From: Myxococcales bacterium UBA1203
Lineage (GTDB): Bacteria; Myxococcota; Myxococcia; Myxococcales; UBA5297
Direction: 5' to 3'
Assembly (NCBI GenBank): GCA_002309695.1
Contig: DBXV01000025.1
Coordinates: 127,521-191,520 of the forward strand
Length of the DNA stretch: 64,000 nucleotides
Below, piece by piece: positions 26,476-35,067 of this stretch. A program made the position numbers and the translations under genes. Position 1 is the stretch's first letter. Each line of letters begins with the position of its first letter. The notes under the pieces are model-generated. The model saw only the letters and a list, made by a program, of their open reading frames with translations, was not told the DNA's origin and did no database searches.

Positions 26476-28530
26476 ATGAAACGCACAGCATCTTTCGCGG
26501 CCACGTTGGCTTTCTCTGGCCTGTTCCTGACGCTCACCGCCTGCGGTTCCTCGTCGATTGAACTGGTCTGCGCCAATGAAGAGGCCTGCGCCCAGATTTT
26601 ACAGCCGGTGAACACGCCGGACGCGGGCGGTTTTGGCCCTGTCATTCATCAGGATGCGGGCAACGTCCTCGACCCCGACAGCGACAGCGACGGCGTTCCC
26701 GACAGCAGAGACAACTGTCCCTACGTCTCGAATCCCAATCAGGCGGACGGGGACCACAACGGCATTGGCGACGCCTGCGATTCAGACACGCCCACGCCTG
26801 TGCCGACGGACGCCGGAGTTACGCCTGCTCCCGATGCGGGACCTGTCACGCCCACGGACAGCGACGGCGACGGCGTTCCCGACAGTCTGGACGGATGTCC
26901 GAATGATCCGGCCAAGACCTCTCCCGGCCAATGCGGCTGCGGTCAGTCTGACAAAGACAGCGACGGCGACGGCACGCCCGACTGCAAGGATCAGTGTCCC
27001 AACGACGCATCCAAAACGCAGCCCGGCCAGTGCGGCTGCGGCAAGCCGGACAAGGACAGCGACAGCGACGGCATCATGGACTGCAAGGACAACTGTCCGA
27101 ACAAGGCCAACCCGGAGCAGGGCGACTTCGACGGCGACGGCGTCGGCGACGCCTGCACGACTCAGGACGGCACGCTCAGTCACCCGTTCATCATCAGCAC
27201 CACGGGGACGCATCAGGTCTTCACTGAGACGAGAAACACGGCCGACTCATCCTCAAGCGTCTTTGCCAACTATCCGCCCAACACCACCAACGAATCGGGC
27301 AAAGAGTTCATCTACGCATTCAAAATTACGAAGCCGATGTACTTCGCGGCGGAAATCAAGGCGCCGGAGCCCAGCGGCGTGGACATTGACGTCCACCTCT
27401 TCACCACGCCCAGCACGACGGCGCCCGGGCTCATCGAGCGCAGCGACTACGCCGTCCGCCAGAAGCTCAATGCCGGCACCTATTACCTCTCGCTCGACAG
27501 CTATTCGGGGAAGAACGGCAAATACATTCTCGACGTGACCTTCCGCCCCGTGGACGCGACCGAGCTCTTCAACCCCTACGTTCTCAAGGCTGTGGACTAC
27601 ATCGAGAAGAACTGGGCGCGGAAAGGCTACGCCAGCGCGGCGCTGACGCACGCTCTCCCCTACGGCAGCAGCGACACCATCAACCCGACGAACGCGCCCT
27701 ACACGATGTGCGTGGCCGCTGCGCTCGAGGTCATGCTGACGGCGATGAAGATTTACGCGGACGAGACGGGAGACACGAGCGTGTGGGACTTTTTGCCGGC
27801 CTCCAGCTGGAAGTCGCTCAATCAGGCCAACATCCGCGCTCACGTCTGGTGCAACAACGACATTCACACCTCGGGCAGCGCGGACTCCCTCAGGCACTTC
27901 GGCATGGGCCAGACCATCCCCTTCAGCGAGCTCAAGCCCGGCTCGTTCATCAACCTCAACCGCACGAGCGGCACGGGCCACGCGGTGGTCTTCCTCGCGT
28001 TCATCGACATCAACGGCAACGACGTGGCCACTTATGACGCGAATACGGTGAAGGGCTTCCGCTACTACTCGTCACAGGGAAACTCGACGAACGGCGGCTT
28101 CGACTATCGCTGCGCCTTCTTCCGCGCCTACGGAACGCCTTCGCTCTCCAACGGCTGCAAGCGCGACACGGGCCTCTTCGAGCCGGACTACCAGGGCTAC
28201 ACGTACTTCAACAGCGGCATGATGTACCTGCCGTCCAAGTGGCTGCGCACCAGCTGGTCCGCCAAAAAGAACAAGGACAACAGCGGCCTCTTCGACGGTC
28301 TCTGGGACGAGCAGGAATCGTTCTTCGACGAGGACTGGATGGACGGCAAAACGCTGGACGACGACCTGCGCACCACGTGGATGCGGCCCGAAGGCATCAA
28401 GGCGGGCGAATGGGTCTCCAACAGCGAGGCAGTGGTGCTCACGCCGGAAGAATCCGCCGCCGCGTCCTCCGCTGAAGAAGAGTCAGGCGCAGAGACCTCC
28501 GGTGCCGAAGCGGCTGACACCGAAGAATAG
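26476..28530 (+). CDS. Lipoprotein with TSP3 repeats, PPC-like domain and papain-like C-terminal domain
   Basis: A 684-residue lipoprotein. The signal sequence ends LTLTAC (lipidated Cys about 22). Residues about 65-228 are calcium-binding thrombospondin type 3 repeats: DSDSDGVPDS, DNCP, DGDGVGDAC units interleaved with Asp-Ala-Gly and CGCG segments. Residues about 240-357 resemble a bacterial pre-peptidase C-terminal (PPC) domain (VDIDVHLF, LNAGTYYLSLD, GKYILDVTF). Residues about 365-600 may be a papain-fold peptidase or amidase: Cys411 in TMCVAAALEVML heads a helix and His501 in GTGHAVVF starts a strand, the usual order. The third catalytic residue is not clear. An acidic Ser/Glu/Ala tail closes it. 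GGAGG lies six bases before the ATG and a terminator follows. The catalytic call is inference. Confidence 0.72.
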   Translation: MKRTASFAATLAFSGLFLTLTACGSSSIELVCANEEACAQILQPVNTPDAGGFGPVIHQDAGNVLDPDSDSDGVPDSRDNCPYVSNPNQADGDHNGIGDACDSDTPTPVPTDAGVTPAPDAGPVTPTDSDGDGVPDSLDGCPNDPAKTSPGQCGCGQSDKDSDGDGTPDCKDQCPNDASKTQPGQCGCGKPDKDSDSDGIMDCKDNCPNKANPEQGDFDGDGVGDACTTQDGTLSHPFIISTTGTHQVFTETRNTADSSSSVFANYPPNTTNESGKEFIYAFKITKPMYFAAEIKAPEPSGVDIDVHLFTTPSTTAPGLIERSDYAVRQKLNAGTYYLSLDSYSGKNGKYILDVTFRPVDATELFNPYVLKAVDYIEKNWARKGYASAALTHALPYGSSDTINPTNAPYTMCVAAALEVMLTAMKIYADETGDTSVWDFLPASSWKSLNQANIRAHVWCNNDIHTSGSADSLRHFGMGQTIPFSELKPGSFINLNRTSGTGHAVVFLAFIDINGNDVATYDANTVKGFRYYSSQGNSTNGGFDYRCAFFRAYGTPSLSNGCKRDTGLFEPDYQGYTYFNSGMMYLPSKWLRTSWSAKKNKDNSGLFDGLWDEQESFFDEDWMDGKTLDDDLRTTWMRPEGIKAGEWVSNSEAVVLTPEESAAASSAEEESGAETSGAEAADTEE

Positions 28531-28560
28531 CCCCGCGCGGACAGTCCCCATCTCGGACGA

Positions 28561-28600
28561 AAAAAGCCCTTCCGCTGTCAGACGGCGGAGGGGCTTTTTC
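28561..28600. terminator. Bidirectional intrinsic terminator
   Basis: Hairpin of about 14 bp with A-run and T-run flanks (arms about 28561-28575 and 28585-28599), between convergent TSP3 lipoprotein and kdsD genes. Confidence 0.88.
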
Positions 28601-28633
28601 ATTGGTGCCTCAAAGCTGCTTCAAACTCAGCGC

Positions 28634-29632
28634 TTACAGAAATCTGGCAGCCAGAAGGTCCTGAATGTCCAGGAGTCCCACGGGATGACCGGCCTCATCG
28701 AGAACAGGCAGCTGGTCCAGGCCGCTGGCCCGCATCCGCGCCGCCGCGTCACACACTTTTTCGCCGGGAATCGCCGTTCGGGGATTTCTGCCCATGACCG
28801 TGGACACCGGCGCGGAAAAATCGCGGTGGCCGTGCTCGATGAGCCGGCGCAGGTCGCCGTCCGTAAAGATGCCTGTGAGAATTCCGTCAGCATCCACCAG
28901 AGACGCCGCCCCCGGACGCCCCGCCGTGTTGGTCATCACGCGCACAGCCTCAGCGATGGAGGCGTTCTGGGAAAGAATCGGATTGGCCTCGCCCGTCCGC
29001 ATGAGCTCGCCCACGTGCATCATGCTTCTGCCCAGCGCGCCGCCCGGATGCAGAACGGCATACTCGTCGGCGCTGAAATGCCGGTGGCGCAGAGCCGTAA
29101 TCGCCAGTGCGTCGCACATGGCGTGCAGCGCGGCGTTCGACGTGGTCGGCACCATCCCGAAAGGCCCCGCCTCATCGTTGTGGCCGATGTCGAGCGTGAT
29201 TTCCGCGGCAAAGGCCAGCGGCGATCGGGGGTTGCCCGTGATGGCAAACAGCCGGGCACCGATGCGCTTCAAAGGCGGAACAAGGCGCAGGATTTCCTCG
29301 GTGGCGCCGCTGTTGGACAGGGCGAGGACAACATCTTTGTGCGTCACGCGCCCCAGATCGCCGTGAGCGGCCTCAGCGGGATGGAGATAGAGCGAAGGAA
29401 TTCCGGTGGACGCCAGAATGGCCGACAGATTCTGGGCGATGAAGCCGGGCTTGCCGATGCCCATGACCACCACGTGCCCGCTGCACCTGACCAGCGCATC
29501 GACAACGGCCGCGAATCTGCTGTCCAACCGGTCTTTCAGCTGCTCGATGGCAGCCGCTTCCGCGGCCAGAACTTCCCGCGCTTCATCCAAAACCTGACGG
29601 GAACTGACCGCTTCATCCCCCCCATTCGGCAT
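28634..29632 (-). CDS. kdsD: D-arabinose 5-phosphate isomerase KdsD/KpsF
   Basis: This enzyme interconverts ribulose 5-phosphate and arabinose 5-phosphate, the first step to Kdo for LPS or capsule. The 332-residue product has a SIS domain (about 35-175; VVMGIGKPGFIAQNLSA, FASTGIPS-type LASTGIPSLYLHPAEAAHGDLG, LSNSGATEEI, HPGGALGR) and tandem CBS domains (about 200-332; GIFTDGDLRRLIEHG). The ATG at 29632 has an AGAGG SD eight bases upstream and gives the family length. An ATG at 29665 sits at the predicted transcription start, so it would be leaderless, and is less likely. No other Kdo or LPS genes are in the window. Confidence 0.93.
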   Translation of the reverse strand: MPNGGDEAVSSRQVLDEAREVLAAEAAAIEQLKDRLDSRFAAVVDALVRCSGHVVVMGIGKPGFIAQNLSAILASTGIPSLYLHPAEAAHGDLGRVTHKDVVLALSNSGATEEILRLVPPLKRIGARLFAITGNPRSPLAFAAEITLDIGHNDEAGPFGMVPTTSNAALHAMCDALAITALRHRHFSADEYAVLHPGGALGRSMMHVGELMRTGEANPILSQNASIAEAVRVMTNTAGRPGAASLVDADGILTGIFTDGDLRRLIEHGHRDFSAPVSTVMGRNPRTAIPGEKVCDAAARMRASGLDQLPVLDEAGHPVGLLDIQDLLAARFL

Positions 29633-29675
29633 CTGCGCCGCCTCTGCATCTTGCGTGTTTGACATGGCGGCGGCG

Positions 29676-29704
29676 CCTCTAGCAGCGGCCTTCTGTGACT
29701 GCAA
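29676..29704 (-). promoter_or_regulatory. Promoter for kdsD
   Basis: Minus strand: -35 TTGCAG (29699-29704), 17-base spacer, -10 TAGAGG (29676-29681), then CGCCGCC. This places the transcript start near 29668, giving a leader of about 35 bases to the ATG at 29632. Confidence 0.72.
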
Positions 29705-29785
29705 ACGCGCCCCCTCACTGACGGCGCCGCGCGCCGCGAAACGGGATGAGACAATTTTTAGCGCCGGCACACCCGGCTCGGGTCC

Positions 29786-29834
29786 TAAAGGGCGCGCCTT
29801 TGTTCGGAAGCGGGGAATTGGCGCGCCCCTTTTT
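29786..29834 (+). promoter_or_regulatory. TAAAGG-GCGCGCC element and inverted repeat upstream of the MaoC gene
   Basis: TAAAGG followed by GCGCGCC and TTTG (29786-29801) matches the -10/discriminator half of the window's promoter set, but no -35 is visible 16-18 bases upstream. A second, inverted copy (GGCGCGCCCCTTTTT) ends near 29834, so the two can pair as a hairpin of about 12 bp in the leader. Confidence 0.4.
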
Positions 29835-29900
29835 GCTGACAGCGGCATCCAGCGTCCGCGGCTCGTCCGCGCGGACATCTCTCAAGAGGAATCCTTCATC

Positions 29901-30461
29901 ATGGCCGAATGCTTGAACATGACGCCTGACCAGCTGCCTTCGCTGGCAGGCAGGACCATCGGACCCAGCGACTGGAAGGACATCACTCAGCGGGAAATCG
30001 ACCTCTTCGGCGAGGCCACCGGCGACAAACAGTGGATTCACTGCGACCCGGAGCGCGCGGCCCGGGAATCGCCCTTCCGCAAGAAGACGGTGGCGCACGG
30101 CTATTTCACGCTGGCGCTGATTCCCGATTTCTTCTTCTCGATGCTGGAGGTCAGCGGCTGCCGCCTCATCGTCAATCTGGGTGCAGACAAAATCCGCTGG
30201 CCCGCGCCCGTGCGGATTCCTTCGCGGGTCAGGCTGACGGCCAAATGCAGGAGCGTCACGCCTTTCGAGAGCGGCGTCGATCTGTGCCTAGACATGACCA
30301 TCGAGGTCGAAAACCAGCGGCATCCCGCGCTGGAAGCCGAGGTTTCCTACCGCTACTACCTGCGGCGCAGTGACACCCGGTCCAGGCCCGCGTCGGGCAT
30401 CCCGGCACAGGCCGCGGAGGACGCCGGCCAAACGAGCCAGGAAAATCAGCAGGTTTCCTGA
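29901..30461 (+). CDS. MaoC-like (R)-hydratase / hot-dog fold protein
   Basis: A 186-residue protein with a single MaoC dehydratase domain. TQREIDLFGEATGDKQWIHCDPERAA contains the signature D..x..H pair of (R)-specific enoyl-CoA hydratases (Asp and His in the GDKQWIHCDP stretch), and VAHGYFTLALIP is the second conserved block. Such enzymes hydrate trans-2-enoyl thioesters to (R)-3-hydroxyacyl forms. AGAGGA lies ten bases before the ATG. The C-terminus is a polar tail. Its last 16 bases overlap the 3' end of convergent pfaD. Standing next to an orphan PfaD enoyl reductase suggests shared work on acyl thioesters (inference). Confidence 0.85.
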   Translation: MAECLNMTPDQLPSLAGRTIGPSDWKDITQREIDLFGEATGDKQWIHCDPERAARESPFRKKTVAHGYFTLALIPDFFFSMLEVSGCRLIVNLGADKIRWPAPVRIPSRVRLTAKCRSVTPFESGVDLCLDMTIEVENQRHPALEAEVSYRYYLRRSDTRSRPASGIPAQAAEDAGQTSQENQQVS

Positions 30462-32026
30462 GGAACCGGCGGGCGCGCCACAGAGCGGGCGGAAGGCAGG
30501 TTCGTCACGCCCAGCGTCTGAAGAATGGACCTGCGCATCACGCTGGCCGCCCCTCCCATGAGGGCATCAAGCACCCGCTCGAACTGCCGCGCCTCTGGAG
30601 GCTGCAGCCAGGTGCCCTCGACCCATTTGTTGAAGGCGCCGATGGCGGGACCGCACCAGACCTGAAAATCGTTTTTGCGCTCCGCTTCACCCACGCGCGC
30701 CCAGCGGGAGCTGTGTCCCAGATAGGAGCGGAAGGTCAGCGCCATCCTGAGCTTCGCATCCGTCTCGGCCTGTTCGACCAGCTCGGGGCGGCGGTTCATC
30801 CAGTAGGCGCGCGTCGCAGCCCACTGGTCCGCAAAGGACGCGCGCAGAATCTCGCGCTCGACTTTCGCCCGCTCGGTCTCGGGGATGTCCTCAAAGCACT
30901 CAAACGCCTTCCAGAGATCGAAGAGCTTCTGGGCCCGCTGGGCGAACATGGTGCCGCGCTTCAAAACCTGAACGCGCCCGCCCGCTTCGAACATGTCCGC
31001 GGAAGGCGCCATGGCCACATCCGCCATGCCCGCTTTGCACAGCATCGCCTTGACCATGGGCGAGGTCCCCGACTCGACGCAGGACTGGTTCAGGGAACCG
31101 GTGGAGACAAAATCCGCCCCCATGGCGAACGCCGCAGCGAATGAGAGGGGGTCGCCAAGGCCGCCGGCCGCGCCAACGAAGAGTGGAACCTTCTCTGCGC
31201 TCCAGCCGCAGTCCTCACGCGCCCTGTCCCGGACATCCATGATGAGCGGAATCAGAACGCTCAGAGGCCGCTGGTCCGTATGACCGCCGCTGTCCGCCTC
31301 CGCCGTAATCGCCGTGGCCACAGGCATCCGCTCCGCCAGAACAGCCTCTTTTTCGGTGATTTTTCCGGCAGCGGTGAGCTCGCGCAGAAGGCTCTCGGCC
31401 GCGGGCTGAAGGAATCTCGCGGCAACCTCGGGGCGGCTCACTTTGGCGAACACATGATGGCGGGCCGCGATGCTGCCGTCAGGAAGCTCCGTCATGCCGC
31501 TGGCCCGAAACAGAACCACCGACTCGGCCTGGCGCAGAAACGCGGCCGTTTCGAGAACGGGCACGCCCAGTTCCAGACACGTCTCGGCCGTACTCATCTC
31601 CAGCCCGGGGTCAGCAGCCGAATGGAGCAGGTTGCAGCCGAACGCCCTGCCATCCATGACCGACGACAGCGAGGTCAACGCCTGCTTCACGCCTTCGCCG
31701 GACAGGCCGCCCGCGCCGAAAAAGCCGATGCCGCCCGCGCGCGCCGCCGCTGACACCAGTTCGGCAGAAGCAATGCCGCCCGCCATGGCGCCGCTGGTGT
31801 AGCTCCTCGTGAGGCCAAAAATTTTCTGAAACTCAGCCGACCCCAGAGAGGACGCGCTCATTTCGGGGACGATGCCAGCCAGCTCATCCACGGATGTCGG
31901 CGGAGTGTCGGTCAGACGCGCTCGGCCGGGGCCGTCGAGGACCAGAAAAAGCCTGCGGTCGTTTTGCCTGATGAGGGAATCTATTTCGGCGGCGGCATTC
32001 GTGAGTTCGAACGTCATCTTGGTCAT
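30446..32026 (-). CDS. pfaD: PfaD-family trans-acting enoyl reductase (PUFA/polyketide type)
   Basis: PfaD proteins are FMN-dependent TIM-barrel reductases (nitronate monooxygenase superfamily) that act in trans on enoyl-ACP intermediates of PUFA and some polyketide synthases. The 526-residue product has YTSGAMAGGIASAELV, GFFGAGGL, CNLLHSA, AKVSRPEVAARFL, ITAEADSGGHTDQRPL, VGAAGGLGDP, FVSTGSLNQSCVESGTS, DMFEAGGRVQVLKRGTMFA and WCGPAIGAFNKWVEGT, the standard run of PfaD blocks. The ATG at 32026 is preferred because the predicted promoter (32080-32108) overlaps the upstream ATG at 32092. No PfaA/B/C synthase or ACP-repeat gene is in the window. Confidence 0.92.
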   Translation of the reverse strand: MTKMTFELTNAAAEIDSLIRQNDRRLFLVLDGPGRARLTDTPPTSVDELAGIVPEMSASSLGSAEFQKIFGLTRSYTSGAMAGGIASAELVSAAARAGGIGFFGAGGLSGEGVKQALTSLSSVMDGRAFGCNLLHSAADPGLEMSTAETCLELGVPVLETAAFLRQAESVVLFRASGMTELPDGSIAARHHVFAKVSRPEVAARFLQPAAESLLRELTAAGKITEKEAVLAERMPVATAITAEADSGGHTDQRPLSVLIPLIMDVRDRAREDCGWSAEKVPLFVGAAGGLGDPLSFAAAFAMGADFVSTGSLNQSCVESGTSPMVKAMLCKAGMADVAMAPSADMFEAGGRVQVLKRGTMFAQRAQKLFDLWKAFECFEDIPETERAKVEREILRASFADQWAATRAYWMNRRPELVEQAETDAKLRMALTFRSYLGHSSRWARVGEAERKNDFQVWCGPAIGAFNKWVEGTWLQPPEARQFERVLDALMGGAASVMRRSILQTLGVTNLPSARSVARPPVPQETC

Positions 32027-32079
32027 CTTGAAAAAGGTCTCCGCGTTGCCGGCCGCGGCCGCCGGAACGATGGCCGCGC

Positions 32080-32108
32080 CCCTTCCAAACATTTCAGGCG
32101 CCGTTCAA
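32080..32108 (-). promoter_or_regulatory. Promoter for pfaD
   Basis: Minus strand: -35 TTGAAC (32103-32108), 17-base spacer, -10 GAAGGG (32080-32085), GCGCGG discriminator. The -35 lies inside one arm of the hairpin that ends the truD transcript. Confidence 0.65.
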
Positions 32109-32134
32109 GGCCTGCGGACCCGCTTTTTGAACGG
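32101..32134 (-). terminator. Hairpin after truD, overlapping the pfaD -35
   Basis: Perfect 8-bp stem, 32101-32108 with 32127-32134, enclosing a smaller GCGG/CCGC hairpin, 37 bases past the truD stop. There is no classical T-run after it. Confidence 0.45.
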
Positions 32135-32170
32135 TCAGCGGGCAGCACAAACGCCCGGCAAAAATTCAGT

Positions 32171-33277
32171 TCATCCGTCCTCGTCGGCCAGCGCCGGCAG
32201 TTCAGTTCCGTCCTTCATCACTTCGCGCAGGAGAACGGTGGCAAACGAGCCCTTGGGCAGAGAGAAATCGAGACACAGCGCGCCAGCTTCCGGTCCGGGT
32301 GAAACGGACGCAGCGACAGGAATCCGCAGCGGACGGCGCCCGCCTTCGGCATCACCTTTCAGATGGCGAAAGGACTCCAGGGTGATGCCCTCCTCAGCCA
32401 GAATCGCGTCCTCCCGTGCCAGCGCTTCCCCCGCCGGACGCATCATCCGATGTCCGAACAGCGGTCCCGTGGGCGCAACAGCAAAAGTCTCCATGCGGCG
32501 CGAATCCTCCGGCGCGTCCTCACAGATGAAGAGTCCGCCCGTATCGAGCTTCTTCATCAGGTCACCGGGAAGTGCCTGGCCGAACAGCCCGTCGGCCATC
32601 CGGCGCGCCAGCAGACGATTGAAGAGCAGCGACTGATAGGCGGAGACGCAGATGCGCCTCAGAAACCTGTCCCGAACAGCTCTGACGGTTTCGGGCTTCT
32701 GCACCAGAGACCTGCCGCGGACCGCGTTCATGCCGTCCCTGCCAAAGCGCTGAGCCCCAAAGGCGTTGGGAAGTCCGGAGCGCGCAAGTTCCGCCAGAAT
32801 CGCCGACGCGCGCTCCACCGCATCGGGAAGCGCGCCGCGGATGCAGATGCGGAAGCGATTGCCCCTGAGGTGCCCGGTTTTCAGCTTGTTGACGTGGCGC
32901 GCCTTCGACAGAACGCGAAATCCGGCGCTCTCCGGCAGGCAATCCAGGTCTTTCAGACGCCCAAGAACAGCGGACTGCGCGGGCACTGAAAAATACTGAC
33001 GCGTCAGAGCATTCCTGTCCTTGAGCCCGGCGCAGCCCACATCGCGGGTATCGATTCCCAGAATCCGCGCCAGCGTCTGAGCCACCTCGCGCGTCGTCCG
33101 GCCGCGCTTTTCCGTCCACAGGAAAAGATGGTCTCCCTCGCCGCAGGGCTCGTAAGCCGGAATCTCCTCGACCTCGAAATCCTCCGGACAGAGCCGGATT
33201 CTGCCGCCCGTCCCGGGCAGTCCGGCGGTCACGCAGGGCACTTCATCCGCGGCCGCCGGAAAATCGGGCTGCGTCAT
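32171..33277 (-). CDS. truD: tRNA pseudouridine(13) synthase TruD
   Basis: TruD isomerises U13 of tRNA-Glu to pseudouridine. The 368-residue product has the N-terminal block (RLCPEDFEVEEIPAYEPCGEGDHLF), the catalytic motif GLKDRNA with Asp87, NKLKTGHLRGNRFRI, a PNAFGAQRFG segment, and the C-terminal EGITLESFRHLKGDAEGGRRPL, all TruD signatures. The length fits the family (about 350). The start overlaps the stop of the upstream PATAN gene by four bases (ATGA), so the two are translationally coupled. The pair is transcribed from the promoter at 34719-34747. Confidence 0.94.
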   Translation of the reverse strand: MTQPDFPAAADEVPCVTAGLPGTGGRIRLCPEDFEVEEIPAYEPCGEGDHLFLWTEKRGRTTREVAQTLARILGIDTRDVGCAGLKDRNALTRQYFSVPAQSAVLGRLKDLDCLPESAGFRVLSKARHVNKLKTGHLRGNRFRICIRGALPDAVERASAILAELARSGLPNAFGAQRFGRDGMNAVRGRSLVQKPETVRAVRDRFLRRICVSAYQSLLFNRLLARRMADGLFGQALPGDLMKKLDTGGLFICEDAPEDSRRMETFAVAPTGPLFGHRMMRPAGEALAREDAILAEEGITLESFRHLKGDAEGGRRPLRIPVAASVSPGPEAGALCLDFSLPKGSFATVLLREVMKDGTELPALADEDG

Positions 33278-34530
33278 CGGGAGGCTGCCTCAATGGGGTC
33301 CAGAAGCGCCTTGATGCGCGCCGAAAGCTGCTCGTCCGACACAGGATCGAGCTGCTCGCCCGCCTCAAAGAGCAGGAAATACATCAGCTCATTGAAGGTC
33401 GAATACAGGACGTGGGAGGTCTCGGGGGTGTCGGCATTCAGCTCGTAAATGTTCTGCATCAGCTGCTGGGCGGGAACTTCCCCGTTCGGCAGCAGCTGAA
33501 TGCCCCGGAACATGGGGAACAGCTCGCTCTGGAGCCGGAGCACATTGCTGGCCTCGTCAAGGATGTCGGGCGGCTTCGGCAGCGAGCGCAGGACCGAAAA
33601 AATCATCGAGAACACTCTGTTGAACACGCTGATGACTTCCGCGGGCATGGGCTCGGCCTGCGCTCCCGGCGAGGTCTTCATCTCGGGCTCCAGGAATCCC
33701 AGCTCCAGAAGATGATGGACGGCCTTGGTCGCGTCGAACTCGGACATGCGGAACATCAGCGCCAGTTCGGCGATGCTCTTCTCGCCGCTGCACTGCGACA
33801 GGATCTGGGCCTCGTCCTTCTCCAGGCTGGAATCCGCGGCCCTGATCGCGCGCGGGCAGACCTTGGACGAGGGGATGCGCTTCCGAAATTCCTTCAGCTC
33901 GTCCATCTGGCGCACCGAATCCATGAGCAGGCCCTGCGTATTGATGTTCAGCGCGCGCTGAGCGGAGACCTTCTGATTGGTCAGCGTGAAGACCCCCTCG
34001 GAGACCATCAGGCAGGCGAGAAAAATCTCTGTCACCTGCTGCCGAAGGCACGCATACAGGTCGTGGCGCTGAATCAGGCCATTCTCGACCATCAGGTTGC
34101 CGATGCGCCCGGAACCCGTCGGAGATGCCAGGAGCGCTTCCAGCCGATCGCGCTGCACAAAGCCCATGCGCACGGCCACTTCGCCGATTTTCTCGGTGGC
34201 CACCGATGAGCTGGCGCCGCGGATCTCGCCATCGACGAAGGTCAGCTTCCTTTCGCTGTCGGGGGACGTGAGGCGGAACAGGCCTGAAATCCGGCACTGG
34301 TTGAGGAAGACGATCATGTCCACCAGCGAAAGCCCTGTGGCGTCGCCGGCCAGAATCACGCGTTCGCCCTCCGGCTGACCGGGGTCGCACGGCGTTCTGA
34401 TGCCGATGAGCAGATTGGAGCTGGTCGGCTGCAGTCGAAAATGCGCCTGCTGCGTACCGAGCATGTCCCGCGTCTCCGCGTCTTCCGGGATGAGCGTTCC
34501 GTCAGCGTTGAGCCAGAGAAAATTGTCCAT
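33274..34530 (-). CDS. DUF4388/PATAN-domain regulatory protein
   Basis: A 418-residue cytoplasmic protein. Residues about 60-190 match the PATAN/DUF4388 domain (GLSLVDMIVFLNQCRISGLFRLTSPDSERKLTFVDGEIRGASS, then the EVAVRMGFVQRDRLEALL and GNLMVENGLIQRHDLYACLRQQVTEIFLACL repeats). This family is common in Myxococcota-like bacteria and tied to signalling and gliding-type regulation. A winged-helix-like segment follows (about 235-275; SGEKSIAELALMFRMSEFDATKAVHHLLELGFL), then a helical C-terminal domain. No membrane segment is seen. It has its own promoter with a leader of about 180 bases, and it overlaps truD by four bases. Role inferred as a signalling adaptor. Confidence 0.82.
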   Translation of the reverse strand: MDNFLWLNADGTLIPEDAETRDMLGTQQAHFRLQPTSSNLLIGIRTPCDPGQPEGERVILAGDATGLSLVDMIVFLNQCRISGLFRLTSPDSERKLTFVDGEIRGASSSVATEKIGEVAVRMGFVQRDRLEALLASPTGSGRIGNLMVENGLIQRHDLYACLRQQVTEIFLACLMVSEGVFTLTNQKVSAQRALNINTQGLLMDSVRQMDELKEFRKRIPSSKVCPRAIRAADSSLEKDEAQILSQCSGEKSIAELALMFRMSEFDATKAVHHLLELGFLEPEMKTSPGAQAEPMPAEVISVFNRVFSMIFSVLRSLPKPPDILDEASNVLRLQSELFPMFRGIQLLPNGEVPAQQLMQNIYELNADTPETSHVLYSTFNELMYFLLFEAGEQLDPVSDEQLSARIKALLDPIEAASR

Positions 34531-34718
34531 GGTTCCGGGAACTCGATTCGTTGGTTGAGGTGTGGAGCCAGAAAAGTTTGGCGGAGAAAACGCATCGAAA
34601 TGCGCCTCCGCGCGAATGGTGCGGTCCCTTCAGGAGAACGCTTCCGGCGAAACGGACATGCGGCCTCCGCTGGAGTCCGCCGCCCAAATGCCGCCATGGG
34701 ACCGAAAAAACGGCGCGC

Positions 34719-34747
34719 CCCTTAGCCCACCGCTCATTGGTTGTGAA
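34719..34747 (-). promoter_or_regulatory. Promoter for PATAN gene-truD
   Basis: Minus strand: -35 TTCACA (34742-34747), 17-base spacer, -10 TAAGGG (34719-34724), then GCGCGCC and GTTTTTTC. It is a near-perfect member of the shared promoter set. The direct repeats begin five bases upstream of the -35. Confidence 0.78.
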
Positions 34748-34751
34748 CTTC

Positions 34752-34829
34752 CGCGGCGCAAGACGCGGTCACTTCCGCGGCACCTGTGCCGCGCACTGAC
34801 GCGGCGCAAGACGCGGTCACTTCCGCGGC
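34752..34829. repeat. Two perfect 30-base direct repeats, 48-base period
   Basis: Copies at 34752-34781 and 34800-34829 are identical over 30 bases; each contains CCGCGG and GACGCGGTCAC. The 18 bases between them take part in a GCGGCAC/GTGCCGC hairpin. The array lies immediately upstream of the PATAN -35 and about 325 bases before tyrS, a position suited to an operator. Confidence 0.75.
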
Positions 34830-35067
34830 GTCTGTCCCGGGCCGTTCATCGGCATTTTGAGCCCTCGACTGAATTCGGCGAACCGACTATGGGGTCGGCC
34901 CTCCCTGACCATTCCCCCGCTGTTCCGCTCCCAGGAGCAAACCATTTGAACTGAATGTTCGTCACGGGATCTCTGCCCAGGCCACCGTGTGCCAGCCCTC
35001 GCTTCGGCGAGAAGGAAGCCTTTCGTGACCGGCGGCGAACCCACCTTTTGCGATCGGTTCAATGCGG

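Noticed and set aside
29633..29878. Extended kdsD N-terminus starting at 29665 or 29878
   Set aside because: The kdsD promoter lies at 29676-29704, so 29878 is upstream of transcription and 29665 would be leaderless; the ATG at 29632 has a good SD.
7631..34500. Many long open frames antisense to GC-rich genes (for example opposite metH, hrpB, the TonB receptor and the OM barrel)
   Set aside because: They lack SD sites, family motifs and sensible composition; they are frame shadows produced by high GC.
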